Positions 6,786 to 7,769 of a stretch of 7,769 nt of DNA are shown piece by piece. Position numbers and translations under genes: made by a program. The notes below the pieces were generated by a model. That model was not told the DNA's origin. It saw only the letters and a program-made list of their open reading frames with translations, and ran no database searches. The first letter of the stretch is position 1, and each line of letters opens with the position of its first letter. Origin of the DNA: an uncultured Bacteroidales bacterium (GTDB lineage Bacteria; Bacteroidota; Bacteroidia; Bacteroidales; UBA932); the NCBI GenBank assembly GCA_927798505.1, contig CAKMNE010000068.1, positions 1-7,769 on the forward strand, given 5' to 3'.

Positions 6786-7769
6786 ATGAAACAGAGCCAA
6801 TTTACAATTATGTCGCTGCTCGTCTGTCTGACCGTGGCCTCTTGCGGCTCGTCTGCGCAGTTTGCACAGCAGCGGTTTCAGGATGGTATATATAGAAGTA
6901 CATCTCCTCAACCTGAGGAAGAACAGTATGCTGTTCTGTCCCGTGAAGATATAGAAAGGATGGCAGCCGAACAGATTGAAAAGGACAGGCTGGCATCCGG
7001 CGAAAGCCTTTCATACAGCGATTCGGATGACCGGACCGTTGTAAATCTTTATCTTGTCGATCCTTGGCTGTACACTCCGCTTTCATACGGAAGGTATTGG
7101 GACCGCTGGTACTGGAACCGCTGGCATCTCGGCACCTGGTATGATCCGTATTGGAGCTTCAGCTTCTATTATGACTGGTACAGTCCTTGGTACTGTGGTG
7201 GATGGTATGACCCTTGGTACGGTCCGTACTACGACCCTTGGTATGGCCCTGGATTCTGGCACGGCCCTCATTACGGTCCTTATCCGGGACCGCATCCCGG
7301 CCATCATCCGGGAATATTTCCTGGAGGCGGACCTCATCATCCGGATCATGGATACGGTAACAGATATTATGGTCCGCGCAACGGAACCCAGTCTGTTCGC
7401 AGCCGTTACATAACCGGTCCTTCCAACTCCGGTATGTCCCGAACCCCTCTTGCAGGCGGTTCTGCAGGTGGCAGCTTCATCAGCCGTGCACCGTCCGGCG
7501 GCAGCCAGGGTTCAGTATCTTCGGGAAGCAGCACTTCCAGGGGAACGGTTCGCGGTCTAGGCGGTTCTTCCCGTTCTTCAGCGGTCTCTGGCACAAGCTC
7601 CGGAGCATCACGCTCTTCTGCGGTTTCGGGCGGCAGTGGAGTATCCAGGGGCGGTACTTCCCGCGGAGGCAGTTCGGTGGGGTCGTCAAGCAGCACGTCC
7701 CGTTCGTCCGGCAGCTCATACAATAGCGGCAGCAGTTCCCGCAGCAGCTACAACAGCGGTAGCAGTTCG
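6786..7769 (+). CDS. putative lipoprotein with Trp/Tyr-rich and Ser/Gly/Arg-rich regions, 3' end outside window
   Basis: An open frame of 328 codons runs to the window edge without a stop. I do not recognise a named family. Residues 1-19 are a signal peptide ending in lipobox VASC, with Cys20 as the lipidation site. The next residues (GSSAQ) are not acidic, so the acidic surface-export signal of Bacteroidota lipoproteins is absent, and the protein may stay on the periplasmic side. Residues 42-83 are charged and helical-looking (SREDIERMAAEQIEKDRLA). Residues 93-160 hold 13 Trp and 15 Tyr, including a duplicated YDPWYGP. Residues 154-190 are rich in Gly, Pro and His. Residues about 212-328 are almost only Ser, Gly, Arg and Thr, with internal repeats. 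The start is fixed by AGGAGG and the signal peptide. It is divergent from proS. The role is unknown; envelope or matrix-like structural functions are possible guesses. The frame must be real because the lipobox, signal peptide and codon pattern agree. Confidence 0.85.
   Translation, partial: MKQSQFTIMSLLVCLTVASCGSSAQFAQQRFQDGIYRSTSPQPEEEQYAVLSREDIERMAAEQIEKDRLASGESLSYSDSDDRTVVNLYLVDPWLYTPLSYGRYWDRWYWNRWHLGTWYDPYWSFSFYYDWYSPWYCGGWYDPWYGPYYDPWYGPGFWHGPHYGPYPGPHPGHHPGIFPGGGPHHPDHGYGNRYYGPRNGTQSVRSRYITGPSNSGMSRTPLAGGSAGGSFISRAPSGGSQGSVSSGSSTSRGTVRGLGGSSRSSAVSGTSSGASRSSAVSGGSGVSRGGTSRGGSSVGSSSSTSRSSGSSYNSGSSSRSSYNSGSSS
7206..7250 (+). repeat. 24-bp-period tandem repeat encoding YDPWYGP twice
   Basis: Codons 141-147 and 149-155 of the lipoprotein both read YDPWYGP, with one Tyr between them (8-residue period). 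The two DNA copies (7206-7226 and 7230-7250) differ only at third codon positions, which suggests an old duplication kept under selection on the protein. Confidence 0.75.
7419..7769 (+). repeat. Ser/Gly/Arg low-complexity tract with short internal repeats
   Basis: This part of the lipoprotein gene encodes a biased tract. SRSSAVSG occurs at residues 262-269 and 275-282 (7569-7592 and 7608-7631), and SYNSGSSS at 311-318 and 321-328 (7716-7739 and 7746-7769). Synonymous codons are mixed (tct, tcc, tca, tcg, agc, agt), so this is not a simple DNA microsatellite. The tract continues past the window edge. Confidence 0.75.

Noticed and set aside
7083..7349. Minus-strand frames opposite the lipoprotein gene, including 7406-7723
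   Set aside because: Their biased Arg/Val/Pro or Pro/Glu compositions mirror the low-complexity plus-strand coding sequence, which has a signal peptide, lipobox and ribosome binding site.
7419..7769. CRISPR array or DNA-level satellite in the repetitive right end
   Set aside because: The repeats are short, follow codon phase, use mixed synonymous codons and lie in an open reading frame; there are no spaced identical units.

Overview
The window looks like chromosomal DNA from a member of the Bacteroidota, most likely the order Bacteroidales. Four things point there. One gene encodes a DUF3078 family outer-membrane protein, a family typical of this phylum. The ProRS is of the archaeal/eukaryotic type, and the SppA is of the long 67K type. 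Three promoter boxes match the Bacteroidota -7 consensus TAnnTTTG. Most genes lack a Shine-Dalgarno sequence. The genus cannot be fixed from the sequence; the moderately high GC of the coding regions would suit a Rikenellaceae-like or uncultured Bacteroidales lineage, but that is a guess.

Layout, left to right. Positions 1-46 hold the 5' part of an initiator tRNA-Met gene (minus strand, cut by the window edge). Just upstream of it on the same strand is hisS (91-1473, minus). An 80-bp divergent promoter region separates hisS from sppA (1553-3307, plus). The 3' end of sppA overlaps, tail to tail, the 3' end of a short tilS (3249-4193, minus). tilS is the last gene of a tight minus-strand cluster proS - DUF3078 porin-like gene - tilS (6673 down to 3249), with a 6-nt gap and then a 1-nt stop/start overlap between genes. 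A second divergent intergenic region (6674-6785) holds a proS -7 box and an imperfect inverted repeat. It leads into a plus-strand lipoprotein gene (6786 to the window end, no stop reached) whose product is rich in Trp and Tyr and then in Ser, Gly and Arg.

Functionally this is mostly translation housekeeping: two aminoacyl-tRNA synthetases, a tRNA-Ile lysidine synthetase and the initiator tRNA. Envelope genes are interleaved: a membrane signal-peptide peptidase, an outer-membrane beta-barrel candidate and a lipoprotein. I see no mobile element, CRISPR array, phage gene or toxin-antitoxin pair, and no gene-free stretch over 300 bases. The least explained item is the low-complexity lipoprotein at the right edge. 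The most unusual genetic arrangement is the 59-bp convergent overlap of sppA with a TilS that lacks the usual C-terminal domain.
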